From JADKIH01 sp031367345 (GTDB lineage: Bacteria; Bacteroidota; Bacteroidia; AKYH767-A; 2013-40CM-41-45): a stretch of DNA of 52,559 bases. Both the position numbers and the translations under genes were made by a program. Below, in pieces: positions 34,212 to 42,862 of this stretch. The notes under the pieces are model-generated. The model had not been told where the DNA came from and did not search any database. It saw only the letters and a program-made list of their open reading frames with translations. Positions within the stretch are counted from its first letter, which is position 1. Each line of letters begins with the position of its first letter. The stretch lies in assembly GCA_031367345.1 (NCBI GenBank), contig JANLPR010000162.1:1-52559 (forward strand), read 5' to 3'.

Positions 34212-34742
34212 ATGAAACAAATCAAGCTTGAGCAATTATCGAAAATTGGTTTTATTAACCGTACTCATGGATACAAGGGAATGTTGCACTGCGTAACACA
34301 ACTTGCCAACCCCGAGAAATTATTGCAAGCAGAATATTTATTCGTCCTGATTAATGGACTACCGGTTCCATATTTTGTAGAAGACATAGAAGTAAATGAA
34401 ACCGATTTTTTTGTAAAGTTAGAAGACATTAATTCGGATGTTGATGGTAAAAAATTAAATTCTCTTGAATTATATGCGGAAAAAATTCGCGAGAAAAAAC
34501 AAAATGCTTTTCTGAGCTGGAAAGATCTGAAAGGATTTACGGCTACCGATGAAAGTTATGGAGAAATGGGAATTATTATAGAAGTGGCAGAATACCCAAT
34601 GCAATATGTTGCAAAATGCTTGATCGACGAAAAAGAAGTACTTTTTCCGTTAAATGAAAATGTGATCAAAGACATTGATGAAGATAATAAAACGATCCAT
34701 CTGGATCTACCGGATGGACTGATTCAGTTATACCTTGATTAA
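34212..34742 (+). CDS. rimM: 16S rRNA processing protein RimM
   Basis: RimM binds S19 and helps mature the 30S head. The N-terminal domain begins IGFINRTHGYKGML, and the PRC-barrel-like C-terminal half includes EYPMQYVAKCLIDEKEVLFPL and the typical end VIKDIDEDNKTIHLDLPDGL. The frame is open from 34176, but that upstream Met lies inside the terminator hairpin; the ATG at 34212 is the real start (176 residues). In E. coli it follows rpsP directly; here a terminator separates them, and trmD and rplS are not adjacent. Confidence 0.9.
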   Translation: MKQIKLEQLSKIGFINRTHGYKGMLHCVTQLANPEKLLQAEYLFVLINGLPVPYFVEDIEVNETDFFVKLEDINSDVDGKKLNSLELYAEKIREKKQNAFLSWKDLKGFTATDESYGEMGIIIEVAEYPMQYVAKCLIDEKEVLFPLNENVIKDIDEDNKTIHLDLPDGLIQLYLD

Positions 34743-34907
34743 CCGATTAATTGCCGGAAGTATTTTTTGAGTTAAATAATAATCCTTCTTTCACGTGTAA
34801 GTATTATTCCTTATTTTGCATTATCAATCATTTTGAAAAATCAATTACAAATTAATTGATTGAACTTTTGTCACGCATTTTTAGCCGGAGATTTGTTAAC
34901 CAATTTT

Positions 34908-35648
34908 ATGAGCGATTCTACTTTTAGATTCAAACAATTTACAGTTCACCAAGAAAAATGTGCTATGAAAGTAGGCACCGATGCTGTTTTATTAGGATCT
35001 TGGATTCAACCCAATGATGCAAGTAAAATATTAGATATAGGATCCGGCACCGGAATAATTTCATTGATGGTTGCACAAAAATCTACCGGTGAAATTGACG
35101 CAATCGATATCGATCTGAATGCGTTCCTTCAAACGAAAGAAAATTTCAGAATCTCACCATGGTTCTCTCGTCTTTACCCACATCATATTTCTCTTCAAGA
35201 TTTTTCAAAAAAGAACGTTGACACAAAATACGATCTAATCGTTACCAATCCTCCTTATTTTCATCATGCTTCTAAACCAAGTGAAGAATCGCGTCTTCAT
35301 GCAAGACACAATGATTTTCTCTCGTTCGATGAATTGATAGACGGGACGTTAGACTTGTTAAAGAAAGACGGAAGGTTAGTTCTTATCTTACCTTCGAAAG
35401 AAGGAATGGAGTTTATGGAAAAAGCACAGAAGCGAGGACTTTTTTGCAAAAAGTTGTGTAGAATAAAAACGCGATCTGATAAAAAAGAAAAAAGATTGAT
35501 TATGGAATTCTCATTTCAATTCGGAACATTAGCCGATAGCGAATTGATCGTTCAGGAAGAAGATGGTGCATTTACGAATGATTATATCGAACTCACAAAA
35601 GATTATTACATCAATTTGAAATCAAGCATAGAAGGAAACAAAGACTAA
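34908..35648 (+). CDS. TrmN6/YfiC-type tRNA1(Val) adenine-37 N6-methyltransferase
   Basis: A Rossmann-fold SAM methyltransferase. From the ATG at 34908 the SAM loop DIGSGTG is at residues 43-49, the acidic loop IDAIDIDLNA follows, and the catalytic NPPY is at 114-117, after which comes FHHASKPSEESRLHARH, characteristic of YfiC. The frame can be extended upstream to a TTG (34860) but the family starts near FRFKQF. It predicts N6-methylation of A37 in tRNA-Val; other small substrates cannot be excluded. The stop overlaps the convergent dehydrogenase gene by four bases. Confidence 0.87.
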   Translation: MSDSTFRFKQFTVHQEKCAMKVGTDAVLLGSWIQPNDASKILDIGSGTGIISLMVAQKSTGEIDAIDIDLNAFLQTKENFRISPWFSRLYPHHISLQDFSKKNVDTKYDLIVTNPPYFHHASKPSEESRLHARHNDFLSFDELIDGTLDLLKKDGRLVLILPSKEGMEFMEKAQKRGLFCKKLCRIKTRSDKKEKRLIMEFSFQFGTLADSELIVQEEDGAFTNDYIELTKDYYINLKSSIEGNKD

Positions 35649-36979
35649 TCAACAATGTGTTCTTCAAATTCAACACCATAATTTTTCAACTCATTTAGCA
35701 CAGGATTGTAAATTGAAGAACGTATTGGTATTTGAACTCCTTTAATAGTTATATCACCGTTTAAAATTAGTTTCGCAGAGATGGCTACAGGTAAACCTAC
35801 AGTCTTGGCCATAGCTGTGTAAATTGAATCGTCACCTTTAACAATCAAAGAAGAGTATCGTTTTACGTTTTTTCCATTCAGTACATATTCAAAGATATGT
35901 TGCATCACAATCATGTCTTTATCGTTTGAACGAAGTAACCATTTTTTCTCAAGAAGTGACTGAAGAATAAACGCCGGCGAGCAATTCTCCATACCAATTT
36001 TTTCTTGACCAAGAATGCCAGTCCATTGCACCATTTGAATACTTGCATCATCGGTAGTAGTATTCATAAATATAGCCAGCCTTTCTAAAATGGTATTACC
36101 TTTTATTTTATCGGGCAAATAAGCTTCTACTAGTTGAGCGTACGTCATGGAAGTTGTATTGTCTAGCGTATACGAATCATCTGTTAGTCCGAGTTGCACA
36201 AATACATTCCACGCTTTACAAAAGCCTTTTTGTCTAAGTGTACCTCGCAAGATCGTTGGAATTTTTTCCAATCCGTAAGGATGGCGATATATAAGCGAAT
36301 CTCTGTTAGCGTAACCATCATACTGTTGGTTAATACCGACAGAAATCGTCTCGATGTTTGTGAATAAACGACTGTAGGGAATAAATTTATACTTTCCATT
36401 TTCTAAAAAGCGAGCAGTTCCTTGACCAGCAAGAATTACATTGCGTGGATTCCAACTGAATTTATAACCCCACGGATTATCATTCGATTCAGGAGCAACT
36501 AATCCGCCGGTGTACGATTTAAAAGAAATAATTTCACCGCCTTCATTTTTTATTTCATCGATAATCTGCATTGCACTCATGTGATCAATACCCGGATCAA
36601 GTCCGCACTCATTTAATAAAACGATACCGGCATTCTCTGCATCAGTATTTAGTTCATTCATTTCTTCACTTACGTAAGAAGCCGTTACGAGGTTTTTTTT
36701 TTGCTTGACGCATTCAATCGCAACAGACAAGTGCATAGTAGCAGGGAGCAGAGAAATAACGATATCAGCATTACTGACTAGTATTACTCGCTCAATTTCA
36801 CTGTTAATATCAAATTGCTTTGCGACACCGTTGGGGTGGTTTCCAATTTTCTGTTTAGCACTTTCAATGGAAACATCAGCAACAGTGAGTTCCCATTTTT
36901 GAGCAACAGAATTATCTAAAAAATAACGAATAAGTGAAGGAGATGACCTTCCCGCTCCAATAAGTAGAATACGACGCAT
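35645..36979 (-). CDS. Saccharopine dehydrogenase family protein
   Basis: An NAD(P)-binding oxidoreductase resembling the C-terminal-type (glutamate-forming) saccharopine reductase of lysine metabolism, or a carboxynorspermidine-dehydrogenase-like relative. The Rossmann glycine motif LIGAGRSSPSLI is at residues 6-17, then SLLPATMHLSVAIECVKQKKN, LNECGLDPGIDHMSAMQII and KSYTGGLVAPESNDNPWGYK. The length is 444 residues. Its real substrate is uncertain. It is transcribed alone and overlaps the convergent methyltransferase gene. Confidence 0.85.
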   Translation of the reverse strand: MRRILLIGAGRSSPSLIRYFLDNSVAQKWELTVADVSIESAKQKIGNHPNGVAKQFDINSEIERVILVSNADIVISLLPATMHLSVAIECVKQKKNLVTASYVSEEMNELNTDAENAGIVLLNECGLDPGIDHMSAMQIIDEIKNEGGEIISFKSYTGGLVAPESNDNPWGYKFSWNPRNVILAGQGTARFLENGKYKFIPYSRLFTNIETISVGINQQYDGYANRDSLIYRHPYGLEKIPTILRGTLRQKGFCKAWNVFVQLGLTDDSYTLDNTTSMTYAQLVEAYLPDKIKGNTILERLAIFMNTTTDDASIQMVQWTGILGQEKIGMENCSPAFILQSLLEKKWLLRSNDKDMIVMQHIFEYVLNGKNVKRYSSLIVKGDDSIYTAMAKTVGLPVAISAKLILNGDITIKGVQIPIRSSIYNPVLNELKNYGVEFEEHIVD

Positions 36980-37142
36980 TTGATTAATTTATTTTCCGCC
37001 GTGAAGATAGTATTTGCATTGCACGAATGTTTTAAAATAGTTTTGAAATATTACATTTTCTATGCAAAAACACATAATTCCGACCTTTTATAAGATTGCC
37101 CAATTTTTCTTAATTACGTCTTTTACAAACCACCTTTTTTTA

Positions 37143-37150
37143 TAATTTTG
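37143..37150 (+). promoter_or_regulatory. Candidate -7 element for the DUF4476 gene
   Basis: TAATTTTG, a full TAnnTTTG match, 50 bases before the start. A matching TTG box was not found. Confidence 0.4.
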
Positions 37151-37200
37151 ACGGCACAATAGATACTTATCTATTAACCTTTAAAGACGTTAAAATCAAC

Positions 37201-38190
37201 ATGAAAAAAAGTAGGAATATCATTTTAATGCTTTGGCTTTTTTGTACAGCAGCTCAAGCACAATCAAATAACGCAATTTTATTTTCTGAGAATGGCGAAA
37301 GGTTTCAAGTTGTATTGAATGGGATATTACAAAATTCAACACCGGAGACCAATGTAAAAATGACACAATTGGTAGCAGACCACTACAAATGTAGAATAGT
37401 TTTCGCTGACACTAAATTAGGTTACCTCGACTTCAATATGTTCTTCAATGAAATGGGTTCAGAAATTACCTGGAATATTAAACAGAACAACAAAGGGCAA
37501 TACACAACACGTTTTGTTAGTGAAGTTCCGGTAGCACAAGCGCCACAAACAACTTCCACACAAACTATTGTTGTTTATACCTCAACACCACCGCCGGTAG
37601 TTGTGGGAACCGGCACGACCACCACAACAACTACTCATTCACAAACATCCTCAATGAACGATGGAGACAATGTGAATATTAATATGGGAATGAATATGGG
37701 AGGTAATGGTGGAAACATTAGCATCAATGCATCAGGTATGGGAATGGGCGATGATGGCAGCACGACAACAACTACTACAACACATTCTACCACAACTACT
37801 ACTTCTTCCTCTGGAGGAGTTGTCTATTCAAATCCTCCAACCCCACAACCAACAACTGTCGTTTATGTAAATGGATATAATGGGAAAATTGGTTGTCCAA
37901 TTCCTATGAGCCCTCAAGACTTTTCTGATTTTAAAAGCACTGTGCAATCAAAAGACTTTGAAGCAACGAAATTGACAATTGCAAAGCAAGTGTTACAAAA
38001 CAATTGTTTAACATCGTCGCAAGTGAAAGAAGTATTATCACTTTTTGACTTCGAAAATTCTAAACTAGAATACGCAAAATATGCGTATGACCATACGTAT
38101 GATATAGGCAATTATTACAAAGTTAATGATGCCTTTGAGTTTGAATCATCGGTTTCGGAACTAAACAGTTATATTTCATCAAGAAGATAA
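37201..38190 (+). CDS. Secreted DUF4476 protein
   Basis: The signal peptide MKKSRNIILMLWLFCTAAQA is followed by an N-terminal domain (residues ~28-110, LFSENGERFQVVLNGILQN) typical of DUF4476 proteins. A low-complexity middle (~115-230) has long Thr runs and a Gly/Met/Asn stretch. The DUF4476 domain fills the last ~100 residues, with FDFENSKLEYAKYAYDHTYD and FEFESSVSELNSYI. The 5' partial gene at base 2 carries a paralogous end domain. Function is unknown; location is periplasmic or surface by inference. Confidence 0.85.
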   Translation: MKKSRNIILMLWLFCTAAQAQSNNAILFSENGERFQVVLNGILQNSTPETNVKMTQLVADHYKCRIVFADTKLGYLDFNMFFNEMGSEITWNIKQNNKGQYTTRFVSEVPVAQAPQTTSTQTIVVYTSTPPPVVVGTGTTTTTTTHSQTSSMNDGDNVNINMGMNMGGNGGNISINASGMGMGDDGSTTTTTTTHSTTTTTSSSGGVVYSNPPTPQPTTVVYVNGYNGKIGCPIPMSPQDFSDFKSTVQSKDFEATKLTIAKQVLQNNCLTSSQVKEVLSLFDFENSKLEYAKYAYDHTYDIGNYYKVNDAFEFESSVSELNSYISSRR

Positions 38191-38219
38191 AAAAAGCCTC
38201 GCTGGTAGCGAGGCTTTTT
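38191..38219. terminator. Terminator after the DUF4476 gene
   Basis: A 13-bp stem pairs 38191-38203 with 38207-38219 around a 3-base loop, with A5/T5 ends. It begins at the base after the stop codon. Confidence 0.92.
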
Positions 38220-38240
38220 TATCTTTACAATTCAAAATCA

Positions 38241-38624
38241 ATGAAAAGCTATATATCTTTAGGAGCATGTTTTGCCGCTGTTGCTGTTGTTTTAGGAGCA
38301 TTCGGAGCACATGCTTTGAAAGAGAAAATATCTGTTCAACAACTTCAAGTATTTGAAACAGGTGTCAAGTATCAATTTTACCATGCACTTGCATTAATAG
38401 TAGTAGGACTGATGATTGACAAATACGCATCTCCATCATTGAACTATGCTGCCGGCTTTTTTACGGCAGGAATATTGTTGTTCTCTGGATCATTGTATCT
38501 CTTAAGTACAATTGATATAAATGGCTTGTCGAGTATAAAAAAGATCTTAGGACCAATTACACCACTTGGTGGCCTTTGTTTTATTTTGGGTTGGATAAGT
38601 TTAATAATCGCTTCAAAAAAATAA
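38241..38624 (+). CDS. DUF423 small membrane protein
   Basis: A 127-residue protein with four hydrophobic segments. The N-terminal VLGAFGAHALKEKI and QVFETGVKYQFYHALALI are the signature of the DUF423/YwdK-YgdD family. No function is established. The next gene starts 11 bases downstream, so the pair is likely co-transcribed. A TATCTTTA box at 38220-38227 overlaps the preceding terminator and could be its -7 element. Confidence 0.9.
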   Translation: MKSYISLGACFAAVAVVLGAFGAHALKEKISVQQLQVFETGVKYQFYHALALIVVGLMIDKYASPSLNYAAGFFTAGILLFSGSLYLLSTIDINGLSSIKKILGPITPLGGLCFILGWISLIIASKK

Positions 38625-38635
38625 TTTTATAAATT

Positions 38636-39130
38636 ATGAAAATAATAAATCTTGGATTAATTGTTTTGATCACATTTAGTGTTGCATGTAAAACACACAA
38701 AGAAAGTCCGGCACAAAATGTCTCGAAGACTTCAGCTCCTGAATCGTCTCCGGCTATCACTAAACCAGAAGAGACCACAGGCTTAACACAAAATTCAGGC
38801 GCTTTAGCACAAGAACCAAATCTTGATCTGAAAGAAAATCTCTATCGGCTTAAAGTAAATTTCTATTCAATTGGATCAGGAACTGAAAATGAAATGATGT
38901 TGCAGCTAGAAGATTTTGTAGGGACTTTTTCAGCAGAAAAAAAATTAAATGTTGATTATGAAAAATCAGGTTGGGGAAAAGAAGGAGAAACCGATTATTG
39001 CTTTCGTTTAAAAGAATTGGATGATAGTCAGCAAAAAGAATTTATCATCAAAACGAAGGACTTGCTAAAAGGCGCCAAATGGGTACATGTATATGAAAAT
39101 GAACCATGTACGCATATCAAAAAACCTTAA
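38636..39130 (+). CDS. Predicted lipoprotein, function unknown
   Basis: The N-terminus ends in a lipobox (FSVAC at residues 14-18), so it is a predicted lipoprotein. A Ser/Pro/Thr/Glu-rich linker of ~45 residues is followed by a ~100-residue globular part with Cys residues in DYCFRLKEL and ENEPCTHIKKP. I recognise no family. It lies 11 bases after the DUF423 gene. Confidence 0.75.
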   Translation: MKIINLGLIVLITFSVACKTHKESPAQNVSKTSAPESSPAITKPEETTGLTQNSGALAQEPNLDLKENLYRLKVNFYSIGSGTENEMMLQLEDFVGTFSAEKKLNVDYEKSGWGKEGETDYCFRLKELDDSQQKEFIIKTKDLLKGAKWVHVYENEPCTHIKKP

Positions 39131-39131
39131 A

Positions 39132-39162
39132 TTGTACCATTTGATATTTTTTCCTTTCTTTG
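39132..39162 (+). promoter_or_regulatory. Promoter for pckA
   Basis: TTG (39132-39134), a 20-base spacer and TTTCTTTG (39155-39162), a one-mismatch -7 box followed by CA, 27 bases before the start codon. Confidence 0.5.
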
Positions 39163-39189
39163 CACCATTCTAAAAAAAGATCCTAACTC

Positions 39190-40806
39190 ATGAATGAATT
39201 TGGCCTAAAAGCGAAGGAAGCAACCATCGCCGACCTGGGTTTAAAACACGTTGCTGACGCTTATTGGAATTTAAATCCGGCTGAGCTAGTTGAAGAAACT
39301 ATTTTAGGTGGAGAAGGAATGCTTACCGATACAGGAGCACTCGCAGTTGACACCGGAAAATTTACCGGACGATCACCAAAAGATAAATTTATTGTTTGCG
39401 ACGAAACAACCGAAAAATCGGTTTGGTGGGGAGATATAAATATCAAATTTGATTCTGAAAAATTTGACCGTTTATACGACCGTGTTACAGGATATTTGCA
39501 GAACAAAACAATTTATGTTCGAGATGCATATGCATGTGCTGATCCTAAATATCGTTTAAATATTCGTGTCGTTACAGAATCACCGTGGCATAATTTATTT
39601 GCGTACAATTTATTCTTGCGACCAACGAAAGAAGAAATATTAAAAACTACGAAAGCAGAATGGACTATTATTTGTGCTCCCGGGTTTCACGCTGATCCAA
39701 AAATTGACGGTACTCGTCAGAGTAATTTTGCAGTCTTGAATTTCACCAAGAAGATAATTCTTATAGGAGGAACCGGATATACAGGTGAAATAAAAAAAGG
39801 AATTTTTTCTGTTCTTAATTATGTATTGCCACACGATAAGAAAGTTTTATCGATGCATTGCTCTGCAAACATAGGCAAGAATGGAGACACAGCAATTTTC
39901 TTCGGACTTTCGGGAACAGGAAAAACAACGTTGAGTGCCGATCCGAACAGAGGATTAATAGGAGACGATGAGCATGGCTGGGCAGAAGAAACCGTTTTTA
40001 ATTTTGAAGGAGGCTGTTATGCAAAGTGTGTAAACCTTTCAGCAGAAAAAGAACCGCAAATATTCGGCGCCATTAAATTTGGAGCTCTGGTTGAAAATAT
40101 TGAATTCCATGAAGGCACTGCCAGTGTTGACTATGATAATATTTCAAAAACAGAGAACACACGTGCTGCTTATCCTATTCATCATATTGATAATGCAGTA
40201 GAACCATCAATCGCAGGAATACCTAAAAATATTTTCTTCCTTACTTGTGATGCTTTCGGAGTATTACCTCCAATATCAAAATTGACAACAGGGCAAGCGA
40301 TGTATCATTTCATTTCAGGTTATACTGCAAAAGTAGCGGGAACAGAAGTAGGAATTACAGAACCTATAACAACTTTTTCTGCATGCTTTGGAAAAGCTTT
40401 CCTTCCACTACACCCAACAAAATATGCTGAACTTCTTGGTGAAAAATTAAGAAAGCATAATGTAAATGTTTGGCTAGTGAATACGGGCTGGTCAGGTGGG
40501 TCTTACGGAGTAGGAAGCAGAATGAAATTATCATTCACTCGTGCAATGATAGCAGCTGCTTTGAATGGAGAACTCGACAAAGTTGAATATGATACTACAC
40601 CGGTTTTTGGATTAGCAATTCCTAAAACATGTAGCGGAGTTCCAAATGAAATTCTGAATGCTCGCAATACATGGGCAGATAAAAGTGAATTTGACACCAA
40701 AGCAGCTTCATTAGCTGCAGCCTTCGTAACAAACTTTGCACAATACGCAGAATATGCAACAACAGAAATTCTTAATGCAGCTCCGAAATTAACCGTGAAT
40801 GCATGA
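39190..40806 (+). CDS. pckA: Phosphoenolpyruvate carboxykinase (ATP)
   Basis: PckA converts oxaloacetate and ATP to PEP, the entry to gluconeogenesis (and in some anaerobes a CO2-fixing reverse step). The kinase P-loop GLSGTGKT is at residues 239-246, the metal motif DDEHGW at about 259-264, and the substrate site RSPKDKF at 61-67. The length of 538 residues equals the ATP-dependent class. It has its own promoter and terminator. Confidence 0.97.
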   Translation: MNEFGLKAKEATIADLGLKHVADAYWNLNPAELVEETILGGEGMLTDTGALAVDTGKFTGRSPKDKFIVCDETTEKSVWWGDINIKFDSEKFDRLYDRVTGYLQNKTIYVRDAYACADPKYRLNIRVVTESPWHNLFAYNLFLRPTKEEILKTTKAEWTIICAPGFHADPKIDGTRQSNFAVLNFTKKIILIGGTGYTGEIKKGIFSVLNYVLPHDKKVLSMHCSANIGKNGDTAIFFGLSGTGKTTLSADPNRGLIGDDEHGWAEETVFNFEGGCYAKCVNLSAEKEPQIFGAIKFGALVENIEFHEGTASVDYDNISKTENTRAAYPIHHIDNAVEPSIAGIPKNIFFLTCDAFGVLPPISKLTTGQAMYHFISGYTAKVAGTEVGITEPITTFSACFGKAFLPLHPTKYAELLGEKLRKHNVNVWLVNTGWSGGSYGVGSRMKLSFTRAMIAAALNGELDKVEYDTTPVFGLAIPKTCSGVPNEILNARNTWADKSEFDTKAASLAAAFVTNFAQYAEYATTEILNAAPKLTVNA

Positions 40807-40830
40807 CTGAATTGATAGATTGATATTTAT

Positions 40831-40862
40831 AAAAACCTTTCTCTGAAGAGAAAGGTTTTTTT
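40831..40862. terminator. Terminator after pckA
   Basis: AAAAACCTTTCTC (40831-40843) pairs with GAGAAAGGTTTTT (40848-40860) with a 4-base loop, followed by more T. Confidence 0.92.
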
Positions 40863-40908
40863 GTTTCTTTGAACCTTAATAAGAATTCTAATCAGAAAAA
40901 AAACGGCA

Positions 40909-41601
40909 ATGGATCTTTATTATGGCAAAGCCGATGACGACGGAAAAATAGTTTTAGTTGATGATGAGTTTCGTCATTTGAAAGTTGTGCGTACAAATGT
41001 TGGCGACCAATTATCAGTGACGGACGGAGAAGGGAATTTATTTACTGCTAGTATTATCGATATAGGAAAACATGATTGCAAGCTTGCAGTTATAAACAAA
41101 GAACAATTTGAAAAGCAATTACCTTTACTGCATCTAGCGATTGCTCCTACAAAGAACATTGATAGAATAGAATGGTTAGTTGAGAAGTGTGTTGAAGCAG
41201 GAATTGATCGAATCAGTTTTTTGAAATGCCGTCACTCAGAACGCAAAGAGATCAAAACAGAACGGTTGAATCGTATTGCAATTTCAGCAATGAAACAATC
41301 GAAGAAAAAATTTCTTCCCGTTATTAGTGAGATAACAGATTTCAATCTTTTCGTTCAGTCAGCTACCGAAAACCAAAAATTAATCTGTGAAATGAATGCA
41401 CCAATCGATCATCATATAAAAAATATTTTGAAGAGAGAAGATGCATTAATTCTCATAGGCCCGGAAGGAGATTTCAGTCAGGAAGAAATTGGATATGCCT
41501 ACAAGAATGGATTTCTTTCTGTGAATTTGGGACCCGAACGATTGCGAACAGAAACAGCAGCACTTTCAGCCTGTGTTTATTTTAATTTCTTTAAGCATTA
41601 A
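40909..41601 (+). CDS. rsmE: 16S rRNA m3U1498 methyltransferase RsmE
   Basis: A SPOUT-class SAM methyltransferase that modifies U1498 of 16S rRNA. The N-terminal PUA-like part contains RHLKVVRTNVGD, and the C-terminal knot carries IGPEGDFSQEEI and LGPERLRTETAALSACVYF, both highly diagnostic. At 230 residues it is a normal size. A TTTCTTTG stretch just after the pckA terminator may be its -7 element but is weak. Confidence 0.94.
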   Translation: MDLYYGKADDDGKIVLVDDEFRHLKVVRTNVGDQLSVTDGEGNLFTASIIDIGKHDCKLAVINKEQFEKQLPLLHLAIAPTKNIDRIEWLVEKCVEAGIDRISFLKCRHSERKEIKTERLNRIAISAMKQSKKKFLPVISEITDFNLFVQSATENQKLICEMNAPIDHHIKNILKREDALILIGPEGDFSQEEIGYAYKNGFLSVNLGPERLRTETAALSACVYFNFFKH

Positions 41602-41681
41602 ATTTACACAACTGAATCAAATGAAAATCTCTTTAACAATCTAATCAACAAATATTAAGTATAAATGAGTAATTTTATCGT

Positions 41682-42347
41682 ATGAAAAAATTGATTCTTG
41701 CCTTTCTTTTATTTTCACTCTTTCAAGCACAAGCTACCGACCCTTCTTTTAAAATTGGTCTTTTAAAATACAATGGAGGTGGTGATTGGTATGCCAATTT
41801 AGAAACATCGATTCCAAACCTTATCAAGTTCTGCAATGCAAACCTGAAGACAAACATCAACCCGGAGCAAGCAATTGTTGAGGTCGGGAGTCCTGAAATT
41901 TTTAATTATCCTTTTATACACATGACAGGTCATGGAAATTGGACATTGTCTAGTACGGAAGCTGAGAATCTGAGAAAATATTTAATAAGCGGAGGCTTTT
42001 TACACATCGACGATAACTATGGAATAGATCCCTTTGTTCGCCCCCAATTAAAAAAAGTATTTCCCGAATTAACATTAGTAGAGCTACCCTTTAGTTATCC
42101 TATTTATCATCAGAAATACGATTTTCCAGATGGACTGCCGAAGATCCATGAACATGATGGAAAGGCCCCACAAGGCTTCGGATTGATCTATGAAGGCAGA
42201 TTAGTTTGTTTTTATAGTTATGAATGTGACCTTGGTGATGGTTGGGAAGATTATGATGTACATAAAGACAATCCGGAGTTACATCAAAAAGCGTTGAAGA
42301 TGGGAGCCAATCTTATCCAGTACGTTTTTGATCGCCAAGGAAAATAA
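41682..42347 (+). CDS. Secreted DUF4159 protein
   Basis: The signal peptide MKKLILAFLLFSLFQAQA precedes a DUF4159 domain of ~200 residues, with LKYNGGGDWYANLETSIPNL, FIHMTGHGNWTLS, SGGFLHIDDNYG and ELHQKALKMGANLIQYVF. The His/Asp motifs are conserved in the family and give it a ThuA/glutamine-amidotransferase-like look. Function is unknown. It is often found near aerotolerance-type (BatA/MoxR) operons, but none is visible here. Confidence 0.85.
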   Translation: MKKLILAFLLFSLFQAQATDPSFKIGLLKYNGGGDWYANLETSIPNLIKFCNANLKTNINPEQAIVEVGSPEIFNYPFIHMTGHGNWTLSSTEAENLRKYLISGGFLHIDDNYGIDPFVRPQLKKVFPELTLVELPFSYPIYHQKYDFPDGLPKIHEHDGKAPQGFGLIYEGRLVCFYSYECDLGDGWEDYDVHKDNPELHQKALKMGANLIQYVFDRQGK

Positions 42348-42367
42348 TTGGCGAACTACCTTTTTTT
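42332..42367 (+). terminator. Terminator-like hairpin overlapping the DUF4159 stop
   Basis: TCGCCAA (42332-42338) and TTGGCGA (42348-42354) form a 7-bp stem with a 9-base loop; T7 follows after six bases. The gap before the T-tract makes it weaker than the others. Confidence 0.5.
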
Positions 42368-42386
42368 AGTGCTAGAAAGACGATAA

Positions 42387-42394
42387 TAATTTTG
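42387..42394 (+). promoter_or_regulatory. Candidate -7 element for the small gene at 42455
   Basis: TAATTTTG matches TAnnTTTG and lies 60 bases before the ATG. No TTG box is evident. Confidence 0.35.
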
Positions 42395-42454
42395 TGTGTG
42401 AAGCAGAAATTCATCAAATTGCGGGTATCAATATAATTCGAGTACACAAAACAC

Positions 42455-42676
42455 ATGAAACTTACCATAGAGAAACACCCGGAATTATCTCGGCTTTACC
42501 ATTGTTTCCAAAAGATTGAACTCTTGGCAAATGATCTGGGAGTAGAAGTTGATGACTTGATTATAGAATCAGGCAATCGATTTATTCCATCTGAATTTAC
42601 AGAGAAAGAGCAATCGGAATTTTCAAAATATCGCGCTAAGATCTACAAGGATTCCGATTGGGAAATTATTCGGTAA
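42455..42676 (+). CDS. Small hypothetical protein (73 residues)
   Basis: A soluble, charged, mostly helical 73-residue protein (MKLTIEKHPELSRLYHCFQK at the start, YRAKIYKDSDWEIIR at the end) with no signal peptide. I recognise no family. The length, the good start context and the possible promoter support a real gene, but it lacks independent proof. Confidence 0.6.
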   Translation: MKLTIEKHPELSRLYHCFQKIELLANDLGVEVDDLIIESGNRFIPSEFTEKEQSEFSKYRAKIYKDSDWEIIR

Positions 42677-42679
42677 TTA

Positions 42680-42802
42680 TCACTTTTCCATTTCATTTAT
42701 TAAGCCTTCCCACTCTATTACATTTAGGTTGCGATTAAATGTATCGGATAAATTAGTGTGAAGCAATATGTAAGCTCCTCCGCAGATAAATACTAGTAAT
42801 TG
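42680..42802 (-). pseudogene. Possible gene remnant or undetected short ORF
   Basis: This minus-strand frame is open for 40 codons between stops. It begins with a hydrophobic stretch (LLVFICGGAYILLHTNL) and ends with a charged segment (EWEGLINEMEK), which resembles a small membrane protein. There is no ATG near the front, only one four codons before the stop, and a terminator hairpin lies immediately upstream. It could be a decayed gene or chance. Confidence 0.25.
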
Positions 42803-42810
42803 TTAAAGCA

Positions 42811-42842
42811 AAAAAAAGGCTATCCAATCGGATAGCCTTTTT
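42811..42842. terminator. Terminator after the OmpA-like/TPR lipoprotein gene
   Basis: AAAAAGGCTATCC (42813-42825) pairs with GGATAGCCTTTTT (42830-42842) around a 4-base loop. It is 20 bases beyond the minus-strand stop codon. Confidence 0.92.
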
Positions 42843-42862
42843 CAATTTTATTTTTCAATTGA

